Source: Cupriavidus sp. P-10 (GTDB lineage Bacteria; Pseudomonadota; Gammaproteobacteria; Burkholderiales; Burkholderiaceae). Taken from it: 64,000 nucleotides of DNA. The DNA is taken from NCBI RefSeq assembly GCF_003402535.2, contig NZ_AP025170.1:930001-994000 (forward strand), read 5' to 3'. The notes beneath the pieces are model-generated. The model saw only the letters and a list, made by a program, of their open reading frames with translations, ran no database searches and had not been told where the DNA came from. Each line of letters starts with the position of its first letter. Positions within the stretch are counted from its first letter, which is position 1. The position numbers were made by a program, and so were the translations under genes. Of this stretch, positions 1 to 9,734 are shown piece after piece.

Positions 1-71
1 TCGAGGTCAAGCGCCGCTACGATCCGGACAACCTGTTCCGCCACAACCACAACATCAATCCGGCGGCATAG
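1..71 (+). CDS. C-terminal end of a FAD-linked (berberine-bridge-like) oxidoreductase, partial
   Basis: The window opens inside a gene. Reading from base 3 gives 22 residues ending in YDPDNLFRHNHNINP and then AA before a TAG stop at 69-71. The pattern YDP-x-N-(L)F-(R)-x-N-x-NI-P is the usual C-terminal signature of the BBE domain of FAD-dependent oxidases of the berberine-bridge/6-hydroxynicotine oxidase type. Only the tail is present, so substrate and start cannot be judged. The stop is 79 bp upstream of the polyphosphate kinase start, on the same strand, so co-transcription is possible. Confidence 0.6.
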   Translation, partial: EVKRRYDPDNLFRHNHNINPAA

Positions 72-150
72 CGCGCGGAGGCGTTCACGCGGCTGCAACA
101 CTGGCGTGCCAGCATCGGCGCGACCGCGATGTATCCGACAGGAGGAGCAG

Positions 151-1068
151 ATGAGACCGGGCGAGGCACAGCTGGTACGGCGCATCCACAACGAAGTTGC
201 CGACTACTACGACGAAGAGATCGAACTGGAGCTGGACGACCGCGAAGCCAGCGAAGCCTTCGGCGACCCGGTACACCTGCCTGACGGGGCCGAGCAGGAC
301 AGCCGCCGCCACTATTTCCGCGAACTGTTCCGCCTGCAGGGCGAGCTGGTGCGGCTGCAGAGCTGGGTCGCGGCCACCGGCCACAAGCTGGTGATCCTCT
401 TCGAAGGGCGCGACGCCGCCGGCAAGGGCGGCGTGATCAAGCGCATCACGCAGCGGCTGAACCCGCGCGTATGCCGCGTGGCCGCGCTGCCCGCGCCCAA
501 CGACCGCGAGCGCACGCAGTGGTACTTCCAGCGCTACGCGGCGCACCTGCCCGCGGCAGGCGAGATCGTGCTGTTCGACCGGAGCTGGTACAACCGCGCC
601 GGCGTCGAGCGCGTGATGGGCTTCTGCAACGACGACCAGTACGAAGAATTCTTCCGCTCAGTGCCCGAGTTCGAGAAGATGCTGGTCCGCTCCGGCATCC
701 AGGTCGTCAAGTACTGGTTCTCGATCACGCACGACGAACAGCGCCTGCGCTTCCTCAGCCGCATCCACGATCCGCTCAAGCAATGGAAGCTCAGCCCGAT
801 GGACCTGGAGTCACAGCGGCGCTGGGAGGACTACACCAAGGCCAAGGAGATCATGCTCGAGCGCACCCACATCGCCGAGGCGCCATGGTGGGTGGTGCAG
901 GCCGACGACAAGAAGCGCGCGCGGCTGAACTGCATCCACCACCTGCTCAGCCTGGTGCCTTACCAGGACGTGGACGCACCCACGATCGTGCTGCCGGCGC
1001 GCGAGCGGCATGAGGACTACGTGCGGCATCCCGTACCGCAAGAAATGTTTGTGCCGGGAGTGTACTGA
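151..1068 (+). CDS. ppk2: Polyphosphate kinase 2 family protein (PPK2)
   Basis: Polyphosphate:nucleotide phosphotransferase of the PPK2 family, which moves phosphate between inorganic polyphosphate and nucleoside di- or triphosphates in the cytoplasm. The 305-residue protein shows the Walker A-type loop EGRDAAGKGG at about 85-94 and the lid/Walker B segment DRSWYNRAG at about 143-151, both diagnostic. The length fits a single-domain class I PPK2. I chose the ATG at 151 because a strong ribosome binding site (aggagg) lies just upstream; an in-frame start at 106 would add 15 residues unlike the family. Cupriavidus genomes carry several PPK2 paralogues, and which one this is, and whether it prefers ADP or GDP, cannot be told from sequence alone. 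Confidence 0.93.
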   Translation: MRPGEAQLVRRIHNEVADYYDEEIELELDDREASEAFGDPVHLPDGAEQDSRRHYFRELFRLQGELVRLQSWVAATGHKLVILFEGRDAAGKGGVIKRITQRLNPRVCRVAALPAPNDRERTQWYFQRYAAHLPAAGEIVLFDRSWYNRAGVERVMGFCNDDQYEEFFRSVPEFEKMLVRSGIQVVKYWFSITHDEQRLRFLSRIHDPLKQWKLSPMDLESQRRWEDYTKAKEIMLERTHIAEAPWWVVQADDKKRARLNCIHHLLSLVPYQDVDAPTIVLPARERHEDYVRHPVPQEMFVPGVY

Positions 1069-1138
1069 CGCACCCTGCGTTAGGGTAAGTGCGGGGTGCG
1101 GTATCGGCCCCGCAGCGGCAGCGCTCCCTATAATGAAA

Positions 1139-1167
1139 ACGGCCACCTGGCAAACAAGGGTGGCCGT
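1139..1167. repeat. 9-bp perfect inverted repeat downstream of ppk2
   Basis: ACGGCCACC at 1139-1147 pairs perfectly with GGTGGCCGT at 1159-1167 across an 11-base loop. There is no T-run directly behind it, so it is not a standard intrinsic terminator, though it could stabilise the 3' end of the ppk2 transcript. A TATAAT hexamer lies just before it at 1129-1134 without a convincing -35 box. Confidence 0.55.
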
Positions 1168-1172
1168 GCATC

Positions 1173-1313
1173 GTGGAACTGCTTGTTTTTTGGGCGACCA
1201 TGCTTGTCGCCTTCCTCCTCATGAAGCACGCTGGCTGCTTCAGCCAGCCTGTGCTCTATCCCGACTTCGACCATCCGTTCCGGTATTGGTGGGCACGGCG
1301 GTTGGGGCGGTAG
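1173..1313 (+). CDS. Possible small membrane protein, 46 aa
   Basis: This is a GTG-started frame of 46 codons. It begins with a hydrophobic stretch (ELLVFWATMLVAFLLM) and ends in an aromatic/basic tail (FRYWWARRLGR), the look of a single-span inner-membrane protein. An internal ATG at 1199 would give 37 residues. The ribosome binding site is weak (ggtgg within the preceding hairpin), and a TATAAT lies about 40 bp upstream. No family is recognised. It is the only plausible gene in the 469 bases between ppk2 and the tRNA-Thr gene; the rest of that gap (1314-1478) shows nothing I can identify. Chance occurrence is quite possible. Confidence 0.3.
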   Translation: MELLVFWATMLVAFLLMKHAGCFSQPVLYPDFDHPFRYWWARRLGR

Positions 1314-1478
1314 CCTGCCTCACCCCGTTCGCTGGAACGCCATGGCCGACGCGTCGGCGGCGGCGTCATGCGCGCCGCATCCCCGCTGACGCACGAGACG
1401 CCGCGAGGGTGGGAGCCTATCGAGACGCTAGAGGATCCACTTGCGCTGGCCTGAGCCGAGTTTCAGAAAGCAGGCAAC

Positions 1479-1512
1479 AAAAAACCCGGAGAGCGTGACG
1501 CTGTCCGGGTTT
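1479..1512 (-). terminator. Intrinsic terminator of tRNA-Thr
   Basis: On the minus strand AACCCGGA pairs with TCCGGGTT, an inner AGCG/CGCT stem closes a TGA loop, and a run of six T follows. It lies 26 bp downstream of the CCA end of tRNA-Thr and fits a Rho-independent terminator. Confidence 0.85.
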
Positions 1513-1537
1513 GCGTGGGCGATGCCCTGAATTCTTT

Positions 1538-1613
1538 TGGTGCCGAAGAGAGGAATCGAACCCCCGACCTTCTCATTACGAATGAGCTGCTCTACCGACT
1601 GAGCTACTTCGGC
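1538..1613 (-). tRNA. tRNA-Thr (anticodon CGU)
   Basis: The minus strand reads GCCGAAG (acceptor), TAGCTCAGTCGGTAGAGCA (D arm), an anticodon loop TTCGTAA with anticodon CGT, GGTTCGATTCC (T arm), CTTCGGC (acceptor) and A-CCA. All four arms pair, and the CCA end is encoded at 1538-1540. The anticodon arm matches the well-known CGU threonine isoacceptor. It is a single tRNA gene with its own promoter and terminator. Confidence 0.97.
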
Positions 1614-1644
1614 AACAAGTTCCGGTGAACTGGAACAGCCCGCA

Positions 1645-1673
1645 ATAGTAGCAGTGTTTTCTGGCCTTGTGAA
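1645..1673 (-). promoter_or_regulatory. Sigma70 promoter of tRNA-Thr
   Basis: On the minus strand a -35 box TTCACA (1668-1673) is followed by exactly 17 bases and a -10 box TACTAT (1645-1650). The predicted start is about 25 bases before the tRNA 5' end. Confidence 0.7.
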
Positions 1674-1710
1674 GCCCTTTTGTGTCGCCCATGCCATCCG
1701 GCCGGGCCCA

Positions 1711-1740
1711 AAGAAAACAGGGCGCCCACCGGGCGCCCTG
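1711..1740 (-). terminator. Intrinsic terminator of fbp
   Basis: A 10-bp perfect stem (CAGGGCGCCC / GGGCGCCCTG) with a three-base loop, followed on the minus strand by TTTTCTT. It begins 22 bp downstream of the fbp stop codon. Confidence 0.9.
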
Positions 1741-1761
1741 TCTCAATGCCGTGTGCCGGAC

Positions 1762-2778
1762 TCAGGCCTTGCCTTCGGCTTCGAGGTGGTAGCGCGTGAC
1801 GCGCTCCACTTCGTTCTTGGAGCCCAGGATCACGGAGACGCGCTGGTGCAGCTTTTCGGGCTGCACGTCCATGATGCGGTGGTGGCCGTTGGTGGCGGCA
1901 CCGCCGGCCTGTTCGACCAGCATGGCCATCGGGTTGGCTTCGTACATCAGGCGCAGCTTGCCGGGTTTTTCCGGCTCGCGCTTGTCCCACGGGTACATGA
2001 AGACGCCGCCGCGGGTCAGGATGCGGTGCACGTCGGCGACCATCGAGGCGACCCAGCGCATGTTGAAGTTCTTGCCGCGCGGGCCTTCTTCGCCGGCCAG
2101 GCATTCGTCGATATAGCGGCGCACGGGCGGGGCCCAGTGGCGCATGTTCGACATGTTGATGGCGAATTCCTTGGTGTCGTCCGGGATCGTCACGTTGGAG
2201 TGCGTCAGCACGAAGCTGCCGGCCTCGCGGTCCAGCGTGAACATGTGCACGCCGTTGCCGACGGTCAGCACCAGGGTGGTCTGCGGGCCGTAGACGGCGT
2301 AGCCGGCGGCGACCTGGTGGGTGCCGGGCTGCATGAAGTCGGCCTCGGTCACGGTCTGGCCCGGCTTGGGCATGTGCAGCACCGAGAAGATGGTGCCGAT
2401 CGAGACGTTGACGTCAATGTTCGACGAGCCGTCCAGCGGGTCGAACATCAGCAGGTATTCGCCCTTCGGGTAGCGGTTGGGAATCTCGTAGAACGATTCC
2501 ATTTCTTCCGACGCCATGGCGGCGAGGTGGCCGCCCCATTCGTTGGCGTCGAGCAGCACTTCATTGGCGATCACGTCCAGCTTCTGCTGGGTTTCGCCCT
2601 GGACGTTGCCGGTGCCTGCCGAGCCCAGCACGCCGGCGAGGGCGCCCTTGCTGACGGCGTTGGAAATGGCCTTGCAGGCGCGCGCGACCACTTCGATCAG
2701 CAGCCGCAGTTCGGGCTGGATCGTGTTGTGCTTGCGCTGCTCCTCGACCAGGTAGCGGGTGAGGCTGATGCGAGTCAT
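1762..2778 (-). CDS. fbp: Fructose-1,6-bisphosphatase class 1
   Basis: Hydrolyses fructose 1,6-bisphosphate to fructose 6-phosphate and phosphate in gluconeogenesis (and in the Calvin cycle where present), in the cytosol with Mg2+. The 338-residue length is typical of class 1 enzymes. The metal-binding signature [10 protein letters not shown] is at about 113-122 after the EEME segment at about 91-94, and RGGVFMYP lies in the C-terminal half. A good AAGGAG ribosome binding site precedes the ATG. It is monocistronic with its own terminator; pepN lies 95 bp upstream on the same strand. Cupriavidus carries further fbp copies in cbb operons, and this one has no cbb neighbours, so it is probably the housekeeping copy. 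Confidence 0.97.
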   Translation of the reverse strand: MTRISLTRYLVEEQRKHNTIQPELRLLIEVVARACKAISNAVSKGALAGVLGSAGTGNVQGETQQKLDVIANEVLLDANEWGGHLAAMASEEMESFYEIPNRYPKGEYLLMFDPLDGSSNIDVNVSIGTIFSVLHMPKPGQTVTEADFMQPGTHQVAAGYAVYGPQTTLVLTVGNGVHMFTLDREAGSFVLTHSNVTIPDDTKEFAINMSNMRHWAPPVRRYIDECLAGEEGPRGKNFNMRWVASMVADVHRILTRGGVFMYPWDKREPEKPGKLRLMYEANPMAMLVEQAGGAATNGHHRIMDVQPEKLHQRVSVILGSKNEVERVTRYHLEAEGKA

Positions 2779-2873
2779 GGTTGGTTCTCCTTGGATGGCC
2801 GCAATTCTACATGCCCGGCCGGCCCTGGCCGGGCAAAGGGGGCGTTGCGGGGCCTCCCTGACGTACTCATTGT

Positions 2874-5597
2874 TCAGGCGGCCAGCGCCTTGCCGACGAT
2901 CTCCCTGACGTCGCGCGACAGCGAGGTGCTGGCGGCCACGCGTTCCAGTTCGGCGCGCATGCGGTCGCGCAGCGTCAGCTCATATTTTTGCCAGCGGTCC
3001 ATCACCCGCGCCAGGCGCGCGGCCACCTGCGGGTTGATGGCGTCGAGCGCCAGCACCTGGTCGGCCCAGAAGCGGTAGCCCGAGCCGTCTTCGGCATGGA
3101 ACTGCGCCGGGTTGCCGGAGCAGAAGCTGAAGATCAGCGAGCGCGCGCGGTTGGGGTTGCGCAGGTTGAAGGCCGGGTGCTCCATCAGCCTGAGCACGGT
3201 GTCGATGGTGCGCTTGCCGGCGTGCGGACCACCCGGTTGTGTCCCCACGCTGCCGCGTTGCATGCCTTGCAGCGAGAACCACTTGTCGATCACCAGCGGG
3301 TCGTCCTCGAAGCGCTCATAGAAATCAGCGAGTGCATGCTCGCGCCCGGGCGCGAAGCTGTTCACCAGCGCCGACAGCGCGGCGAAGCGGTCGGTCATGT
3401 TGTCGGCGGCATGGTACTGCTTGTCGGCCAGCGCGTGCATGTCGGCTTCGCCGCTGTCGGCCAGGTAGCCGAGCGCCAGGTTGCGCAGTGCGCGCCTGGC
3501 GGAGGAAGTGGCATCCGGCGAGTAAAGGCCGGGCGTGGCGTTGGCCTTGTAGGCGGCCAGCCAGTCAGCCTTGAGCGCGCGGGCCAGGCCTTCGCGCATG
3601 AACTGGCGGGCGCGGTGGATGGCGGCGGGATCGGCCACGCCCATGCGCTCGGCCAGGTAGGCTTCGGCGGGCAGCACCAGCGCCTGCTCGCGGAAGGCGG
3701 GGTTGAGCGTGTCGTCGGTCAGCACTGCGCGCATGGCCTGCACCAGCGCCGGGTCGAGCTTGAGTTCGCGGCCGGCCTGCACGTCGGCGACCAGCTGCAG
3801 CAGCGCGCGCGTGGCCAGGCGCTGGCCGGCTTCCCAGCGGTTGAAGGCGTCGCTGTCGTGCGCCAGCAGGAAGGTCAGCTGCGCGTCGGTGTACTCGGCA
3901 TCGACGATCACCGGCGCGGAGAAATTGCGCAGCAGCGACGGCAGCGGCGCCTCGGTGCCGCGCGGCAGGTTGATGAAGCGGAAGGTCTGCTCGGCCTGCG
4001 TGAGGTCGAGCACGCGCGTGGTCGCGCCGGGCGCGCCGGGCGCGCTCTCGCCTTCGAGTTGCAGCGGCAGGTCCTTGCCGTCGGCGCCGAGCAGGCCGAG
4101 CGCGAACGGGATGTGGAAGGGCTGCTTCTCGGGCGTGCCGGCGCGGGTCTCGATGCCGACCTTGGGGCAGCGCTGCGTCAGCGTCAGCGTCAGGCTGCCG
4201 TCGTCGCCGTTCCAGGCGGTGCGCGCGGTTACCACCGGCGTGCCGGCCTGGCTGTACCACAGGCCGAACTGTGTCAGGTCGCGGCCGTTGGCGTCGGCCA
4301 TCGCCGCGCGGAAATCGTCGCAGGTGACAGCGTGGCCGTCATGGCGCTGGAAGTACAGGTCCATGCCCTTGCGGAAGCCGTCGCGGCCCAGCAGGGTCTG
4401 GTACATGCGCACGACCTCGGCGCCTTTCTCGTACACCGTGACGGTGTAGAAATTGTTGATCTCTTCGTAGCTGTCCGGGCGCACCGGGTGCGCCATCGGG
4501 CCGGCGTCCTCGGGGAACTGCACCTGGCGCAGCACGCGCACGTCTTCGATGCGCTTGACCGCGCGGCCGGATTCCGAGCCCATCATGTCGGCGGAGAATT
4601 CCTGGTCGCGGAATACCGTCAGGCCTTCCTTGAGCGACAGCTGGAACCAGTCGCGGCAGGTCACGCGGTTGCCGGTCCAGTTGTGGAAGTACTCGTGGCC
4701 GACCACTGCCTCGATATTGGCGAAGTCCGTGTCGGTGGCGGTCTCCGCATTGGCCAGCACATACTTGGTGTTGAAGATGTTCAGGCCCTTGTTCTCCATC
4801 GCGCCCATGTTGAAGTCGCCGACGGCGACGATCATGAAGCGGTCGAGATCCAGCTCCAGCCCGAAGCGCTTTTCATCCCAGCGGATCGAGTGGACCAGCG
4901 AATCCATCGCGTGGCGGGTCTTGTCCAGGTCGCGCGCCTCGACCCAGACCTGCAGCAGCTTGTCCTTGCCGGAGGCGGACTGGATCCGTTCCTCGATGCA
5001 TTCCAGCTTGCCGGCCACCAGCGCGAACAGGTACGACGGCTTGCGGAACGGGTCTTCCCATACGGCCTCATGGCGGCCGTCGGGCAGGTCCTGCTCGCTC
5101 ACCAGGTTGCCGTTGGACAGCAGCACCGGATAGGCGTCGCGATTGGCGCGCAGCGTGACGCGGAACGTCGCCATCACGTCCGGGCGGTCGAGGAAGTAGG
5201 TAATGCGGCGGAAGCCTTCGGCCTCGCACTGCGTGAAAAAGTTGCCGTTGGACACGTACAGGCCCGACAGCGTTGTATTGGCCGCGGGCTGGCACGCGGT
5301 GGTGATCTCCAGCGTGCCCTGCGCGGGCAGCCCGGGAACGGTCAGCGTGCCGGCGTCCTGGGTGGCGCTGGCCACCGGCTTGCCATCCAGGCTGACGCCG
5401 ACCAGTTCGAGTTCGTCGCCGCACAGCACCAGCGGCGCTTCGGCGGCGGCGCCGGGCTGGCGTGCGAAGCGCAGCGTGCTGGTAACGACGGTGCGCTGGG
5501 GATCGAGGTCGAGCACCAGGTCGGCATGGTCGATGGCGAACGGGGGCGCGGTATAGTCCTTGCGATAGACGGTAACGGGCGTGTCGGTGCGCAGCAT
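2874..5597 (-). CDS. pepN: Aminopeptidase N (M1 family, E. coli PepN type)
   Basis: Cytoplasmic zinc aminopeptidase that removes N-terminal residues from peptides and serves protein turnover. From the chosen start the protein has 907 residues. It shows the substrate-anchoring GAMEN motif at about 265-269 and the zinc site HEYFH at about 301-305 with the second-helix glutamate in LKEGLT at about 324. Length and the DUF3458-like C-terminal half fit the monomeric bacterial PepN subgroup. I placed the start at [15 protein letters not shown], which fits where the family begins; the frame extends 29 residues further upstream (to 5684), and those residues look like non-coding leader. Upstream is the divergent lipoprotein gene, 203 bp away. 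Confidence 0.96.
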   Translation of the reverse strand: MLRTDTPVTVYRKDYTAPPFAIDHADLVLDLDPQRTVVTSTLRFARQPGAAAEAPLVLCGDELELVGVSLDGKPVASATQDAGTLTVPGLPAQGTLEITTACQPAANTTLSGLYVSNGNFFTQCEAEGFRRITYFLDRPDVMATFRVTLRANRDAYPVLLSNGNLVSEQDLPDGRHEAVWEDPFRKPSYLFALVAGKLECIEERIQSASGKDKLLQVWVEARDLDKTRHAMDSLVHSIRWDEKRFGLELDLDRFMIVAVGDFNMGAMENKGLNIFNTKYVLANAETATDTDFANIEAVVGHEYFHNWTGNRVTCRDWFQLSLKEGLTVFRDQEFSADMMGSESGRAVKRIEDVRVLRQVQFPEDAGPMAHPVRPDSYEEINNFYTVTVYEKGAEVVRMYQTLLGRDGFRKGMDLYFQRHDGHAVTCDDFRAAMADANGRDLTQFGLWYSQAGTPVVTARTAWNGDDGSLTLTLTQRCPKVGIETRAGTPEKQPFHIPFALGLLGADGKDLPLQLEGESAPGAPGATTRVLDLTQAEQTFRFINLPRGTEAPLPSLLRNFSAPVIVDAEYTDAQLTFLLAHDSDAFNRWEAGQRLATRALLQLVADVQAGRELKLDPALVQAMRAVLTDDTLNPAFREQALVLPAEAYLAERMGVADPAAIHRARQFMREGLARALKADWLAAYKANATPGLYSPDATSSARRALRNLALGYLADSGEADMHALADKQYHAADNMTDRFAALSALVNSFAPGREHALADFYERFEDDPLVIDKWFSLQGMQRGSVGTQPGGPHAGKRTIDTVLRLMEHPAFNLRNPNRARSLIFSFCSGNPAQFHAEDGSGYRFWADQVLALDAINPQVAARLARVMDRWQKYELTLRDRMRAELERVAASTSLSRDVREIVGKALAA

Positions 5598-5800
5598 GGA
5601 GAGATCCTGTCTTCGGAAGACCGTTGGGGAGGGTGCCATGCGCGCGCGGGCGAAGCATGGCGCCGAAGTCCTCATTGTAGCCAAGGGGGTGGCGGGGCAT
5701 AGTCAGCCGGAACACCCGGGGCGGTGGGAATTCCGCCGGTGCCGCGTGGTCTCAGCGACACGCAGGACGATTTCGAGAGTGTGGAAAGCGAGGTAGCACT

Positions 5801-6508
5801 ATGTGGCAGCGCGCAGGCGGTGTCGGCAATGAAATAAAAAGAAGCGCTGGGGTCATGGGGTTCTCAGGGCTCTGGGGCACGATGGCGCTGCTGGCGGCGC
5901 TGCTGCTGTCTGGCTGCGCCAGCACCGTGGTGACCGATGTCACCGCGTTCCGGCAGCCCGGCTGGCAGAACGAGGCGCCGCGCACCTACAGCTTCGAGCG
6001 TACCCCGGAGCAGGCGGGGCAGCTGGACCGCCAGACCTACGAGCAATGGCTGGCCGAGGCGCTGTACGACGTCGGCTACGAGCAGGTGCCGGAGAAGCAG
6101 GCGCGCTACCGCATCAGCATGGACTACGACGCCGCGCCCGGCATCGTGCGCGTGGCCGAGACGGTCTATCCCGACCCCTGGTACGGCCCGTGGGGGCCCT
6201 ATTGGGGGCCGTACTGGGGTCCCGGATATTACCGGCCTTGGGGTCCGTGGGGTCCGTGGGGACCGGGCTACTGGCCGCCGCAGACGGTGGTGCGCGACGT
6301 ACCGGTGCTGTTCTCGAACCTGCGGGTCTATTTCAAGGACGCTGCCAGTGGCAAGCGGGTCTACCAGGTCACGGCGCAGAACCAGACCGAGAACGGCAGC
6401 CTGCCCGCGACGATGCCGTACCTGATCCGCAGCGCCCTAACGGACTTCCCGGGGGACAGCGGACGGCCGCGGCGGGTCAAGCTGGAAGTCGAAAAGCCGC
6501 AGAAATAG
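5801..6508 (+). CDS. DUF4136-type outer-membrane lipoprotein with W/G/P/Y-rich tract
   Basis: Predicted lipoprotein: a hydrophobic stretch ends in the lipobox LLLSGC, so the mature protein would start at Cys and be anchored to a membrane facing the periplasm. The remainder fits the DUF4136 family, whose function is unknown. About residues 125-155 form a striking low-complexity tract built of PWYGPWGP / YWGPYWGP-like units. The start at 5801 has a GAGGT ribosome binding site, but the resulting N-terminus is long (about 38 residues before the Cys); the in-frame ATG at 5855 gives a more normal signal peptide. It diverges from pepN and has no obvious operon partner. Confidence 0.75.
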   Translation: MWQRAGGVGNEIKRSAGVMGFSGLWGTMALLAALLLSGCASTVVTDVTAFRQPGWQNEAPRTYSFERTPEQAGQLDRQTYEQWLAEALYDVGYEQVPEKQARYRISMDYDAAPGIVRVAETVYPDPWYGPWGPYWGPYWGPGYYRPWGPWGPWGPGYWPPQTVVRDVPVLFSNLRVYFKDAASGKRVYQVTAQNQTENGSLPATMPYLIRSALTDFPGDSGRPRRVKLEVEKPQK

Positions 6509-6523
6509 AACTGCGTGCAAATG

Positions 6524-6547
6524 CGTGCAGAGGCATGCTTCTGCACG
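6524..6547. repeat. Hairpin after the DUF4136 gene
   Basis: CGTGCAGA (6524-6531) pairs with TCTGCACG (6540-6547) 16 bp after the stop codon. No T-run follows. The remaining bases up to the maeB start (6548-6806) hold a second loose inverted repeat (ACGGCTTC ... GAAGCCGT) but no promoter I can defend. Confidence 0.45.
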
Positions 6548-6806
6548 TTCATTGCATACCCATTGGTAAAAGCTGTTTTACTGGAACATTCCGAGCAAAA
6601 AACGGCTTCCCGACTGGCTTTGGTGGCACTTTGCACGAAGCCGTGGGCTAGAATAACTGCTCGATTTTTCCGGCCTTGTGGTCGGGATCGTCAGTTTCAC
6701 TGCCAGATGTTTTTCTTCGCTTCCGGTCCCTCTCCCGATTGCGGCCGACGCGAACCCTGGCGGGAGAGGGGCGCTTCCGGCACCGGGCCATTATCCGGAC
6801 GAGCCA

Positions 6807-9128
6807 ATGAGCAGCCAGAACAGCGGTGATGCACCGCAACATGCCCCGAACAGTCCTGAAGCGCAATTGCGCCTCGCTGCACTGGAATACCACCGCAGTC
6901 CCACCAAGGGAAAAATCCAGGTAACCGCGACCAAGGCGCTGTCCAACCAGCGCGACCTGTCGCTGGCCTACTCGCCGGGCGTCGCGTACGCCTGCGAGGA
7001 AATCGCCAAGGATCCCGCCACCGCCGCTGAATACACCTCGCGTGCCAACCTGGTGGCCGTGGTGACCAACGGCACCGCCGTGCTGGGCCTGGGCGACATC
7101 GGTCCGCTGGCCGGCAAGCCGGTGATGGAGGGCAAGGGCTGCCTGTTCAAGAAGTTCGCCGGCATCGACGTGTTCGACATCGAGCTCGACGCGCGCGACC
7201 CGGACAAGATCGTCGAGATCGTTGCTGCGCTGGAGCCCACGCTGGGCGGCGTGAACCTGGAAGACATCAAGGCGCCGGAATGCTTCTACATCGAGCAGAA
7301 GCTGCGCGAGCGCATGAACATCCCCGTCTTCCACGACGACCAGCACGGCACCGCCATTATCTCGGCGGCGGCGCTGCTGAACGGCCTGAAGGTGGTCGGC
7401 AAGGATATCGCCAAGGTCAAGATGGCGGTGTCGGGCGCCGGTGCCGCGGCGATTGCCTGCCTGGACACCATGGTGAGCCTGGGCGTGAAGCGCGAGAACG
7501 TCTCGGTGGTGGACTCCAAGGGCGTGATCTACGTTGGCCGCGATGCCAACATGGAAGCCAACAAGGCCCGCTACGCGCAGGACACGTCGGCGCGCACGCT
7601 GGCTGACATCGTCAAGGGCGCGGACGTGTTCCTGGGCTGCTCGACCGCCGGCGTGCTGACCGGCGACATGGTCAAGACCATGGCCGACAAGCCCATCATC
7701 CTGGCGCTGGCCAACCCCGAGCCGGAAATCCGCCCGGAAGTGGCCAAGGCCGCGCGCCCGGACTGCATCATCGCGACCGGCCGTTCGGACTACCCGAACC
7801 AGGTCAACAACGTGCTGTGCTTCCCGTACATCTTCCGCGGCGCACTCGATTGCGGCGCGACCAAGATCACGGAAGCGATGAAGCTGGCCTGCGTGAAGGC
7901 GATCGCCGAGCTGGCCGAAGCCGAGCTGAACGATGCCGTTGCTGCTGCCTACGGTGGCCGCGAACTGAAGTTCGGCCCCGACTACATCATCCCGACGCCG
8001 TTCGACCAGCGCCTGATCGAGAAGATCGCGCCGGCGGTGGCCAAGGCCGCTGAAGAATCCGGCGTGGCGACGCGCCCGATCCAGGACCTGGAAGCGTATC
8101 GCCAGCAGCTGACGACCTACGTCTACCACACCGGCCTGATCATGAAGCCGGTGTTCTCGGCCGCCAAGGCCGCGCCCAAGCGCGTGGCCTATGCCGAGGG
8201 CGAGGAAGAGCGCGTGCTGCGCGCGGTGCAGGGCGTGGTCGACGAAGGCCTGGCCCGCCCGATCCTGATCGGCCGCCCGCACGTGATCCAGATGCGCATC
8301 GAGAAGGCCGGCCTGCGCCTGAAACCTAGCGTGGACTTCGAGCTGATCAACCCCGAGGACGATCCGCGCTACCGCGCCTACCACGAGGCATACCACAACC
8401 TGCGCGGCCGCGACGGCGTCACGCCGGACATGGCCAAGGTGGCGCTGCGCCGCTCGAACACGCTGATCGGCACCATGCTGATGCACATGGGCGACGCCGA
8501 CGCGCTGCTGTGCGGCACCGTGGGCCGCTTCGAGGCGCACCTGGAGCATGTGCGCGACGTGATCGGCCTGGCGCCGGGTGCCAAGGTGTTCGCCGCGATG
8601 AACGCGCTGATGCTGGAAAAGCACACGCTGTTCATCACCGACACCTTCGTCAATGACGATCCCACCGCGGAAGAACTGGCCGCGATCGCGCAGCTGGCCG
8701 CCGAGGAGATCGCGCGCTTCGGCCTGCATCCCAAGGCCGCGCTGATGTCGCACTCGATGTTCGGTTCTTCGACCCGTCCGTCGGCGCGCAAGATGCGCGA
8801 GGCTGCCGCGATCCTGGCCAAGGCGGCACCGCACCTGGAAGTGGAGGGCGAAATGCAGGGCGATGCCGCCCTGGACGAAGACGTGCGCCGCCACTTCCTG
8901 CCGTCGACCAAGCTGGCCGGCAGTGCCAACCTGCTGGTGATGCCGACGCTGGACGCCGCCAACATTGCCTTCAACCTGCTCAAGATCACGGGCGGACAAG
9001 GCGTGACCGTGGGCCCGATCCTGCTGGGCGCGGCCAAGCCGGTGCATATCCTGAACCCGCAGGCGACCACGCGCCGCATCGTCAACATGACGGCGGTGGC
9101 GGTAGCGGAGTGCAATGCCATCCGCTGA
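6807..9128 (+). CDS. maeB: NADP-dependent malic enzyme, malic-phosphotransacetylase hybrid
   Basis: Oxidatively decarboxylates malate to pyruvate with reduction of NADP+, supplying NADPH and pyruvate from TCA-cycle carbon. The 773 residues fit the long MaeB class: an N-terminal malic domain ([24 protein letters not shown]), an NAD-binding middle part with GAGAAA, and a C-terminal half from about residue 440 related to phosphotransacetylase. That domain usually is not catalytic but binds effectors such as acetyl-CoA (family knowledge). The chosen start MSSQNSGD has only a weak ribosome binding site; an in-frame upstream start at 6678 would add 43 non-conserved residues. The gene ends in a strong terminator and stands alone. 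Confidence 0.96.
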   Translation: MSSQNSGDAPQHAPNSPEAQLRLAALEYHRSPTKGKIQVTATKALSNQRDLSLAYSPGVAYACEEIAKDPATAAEYTSRANLVAVVTNGTAVLGLGDIGPLAGKPVMEGKGCLFKKFAGIDVFDIELDARDPDKIVEIVAALEPTLGGVNLEDIKAPECFYIEQKLRERMNIPVFHDDQHGTAIISAAALLNGLKVVGKDIAKVKMAVSGAGAAAIACLDTMVSLGVKRENVSVVDSKGVIYVGRDANMEANKARYAQDTSARTLADIVKGADVFLGCSTAGVLTGDMVKTMADKPIILALANPEPEIRPEVAKAARPDCIIATGRSDYPNQVNNVLCFPYIFRGALDCGATKITEAMKLACVKAIAELAEAELNDAVAAAYGGRELKFGPDYIIPTPFDQRLIEKIAPAVAKAAEESGVATRPIQDLEAYRQQLTTYVYHTGLIMKPVFSAAKAAPKRVAYAEGEEERVLRAVQGVVDEGLARPILIGRPHVIQMRIEKAGLRLKPSVDFELINPEDDPRYRAYHEAYHNLRGRDGVTPDMAKVALRRSNTLIGTMLMHMGDADALLCGTVGRFEAHLEHVRDVIGLAPGAKVFAAMNALMLEKHTLFITDTFVNDDPTAEELAAIAQLAAEEIARFGLHPKAALMSHSMFGSSTRPSARKMREAAAILAKAAPHLEVEGEMQGDAALDEDVRRHFLPSTKLAGSANLLVMPTLDAANIAFNLLKITGGQGVTVGPILLGAAKPVHILNPQATTRRIVNMTAVAVAECNAIR

Positions 9129-9165
9129 GCGGTGAGAGGGGTGTTATCTGGCCTTGCGCCAGGAT

Positions 9166-9198
9166 GCAAAAAGCCGGGTCGCTGACCCGGCTTTTTGC
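9166..9198 (+). terminator. Intrinsic terminator of maeB
   Basis: A 15-bp perfect stem (GCAAAAAGCCGGGTC / GACCCGGCTTTTTGC) with a three-base loop lies 37 bp after the maeB stop. The A- and T-runs are part of the stem, so it can act in both directions and may also end the small minus-strand gene at 9249. Confidence 0.92.
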
Positions 9199-9248
9199 TT
9201 GATGCTGCCTTGCCGCACAACACGTGCGGCAGGCATTCGGTGCGGTGG

Positions 9249-9494
9249 CTATTGCAGCACGTTGTACTGCTCACGCATGACCACGATAATTGATTTAGCC
9301 GCAGCCAGCTGGGTGTCGAGGTTTTCCACGTATTCCTGTCGAAAATCGACCTCGGCGCTCCAGTTGCATCCGGTGTGGTCAGGCTGGTGCGTTCGCACCG
9401 CGTGCAGCTCGCATTCGCCGCACTCGGGGTTGTTGTCGAGGCACTGGTTCAGGATGGCCATCAGTTCGGATCGCGTCTTCGCATATCGCCGCAT
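9249..9494 (-). CDS. Small conserved-looking Cys/His-containing hypothetical protein, 81 aa
   Basis: An 81-residue soluble protein with no signal peptide or membrane segment. It has four cysteines at about 18, 25, 28 and 43 and histidines at 31, 36 and 40, so the spacing C-x6-C-x2-C could hold a metal. An AGAGGTG ribosome binding site sits six bases before the ATG, and codon use matches its neighbours, which argues that it is real. I do not recognise the family. It stands alone between the convergent maeB terminator and the porin terminator. No function is assigned. Confidence 0.65.
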   Translation of the reverse strand: MRRYAKTRSELMAILNQCLDNNPECGECELHAVRTHQPDHTGCNWSAEVDFRQEYVENLDTQLAAAKSIIVVMREQYNVLQ

Positions 9495-9677
9495 GAGTCA
9501 CCTCTCTAGGATCGAGTTTTGAGGCCTGGAACACCAATCTAGGTAGCGCAAGGAGGGGCTTCCAATTGAATCCCGCTATGGAGCGAAGGTTTCCGATCCG
9601 GCGATGGGCCTGGCATCTAATGGCGCAGCGCAGCATTCCTTGATGTTTTTTTGCTGCAAGTGATGGATGCAGGTGCA

Positions 9678-9703
9678 ATAAAAAGCCCGCCGAAAAGGCG
9701 GGC
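9678..9703 (-). terminator. Intrinsic terminator of the porin gene
   Basis: GCCCGCC / GGCGGGC with loop GAAAA, followed on the minus strand by TTTTTATT, 31 bp downstream of the porin stop. Confidence 0.88.
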
Positions 9704-9734
9704 ATCAGGACTGCCGGGTGTGGCGGTTAAGCCA

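Noticed and set aside
2988..5702. 904-codon plus-strand reading frame opposite pepN
   Set aside because: It is the G+C-driven mirror of the pepN gene; the translated protein is repetitive Ala/Arg/Gly/Val/His-rich sequence with no motif, while pepN on the other strand is unmistakable.
6618..6640. TGGCAC followed by TTGCA before maeB, as a sigma54 promoter
   Set aside because: The two elements directly adjoin instead of having the required spacing between the GG and GC elements.
6648..9047. 799-codon minus-strand frame opposite maeB
   Set aside because: Mirror frame of maeB without domain or ribosome binding site.
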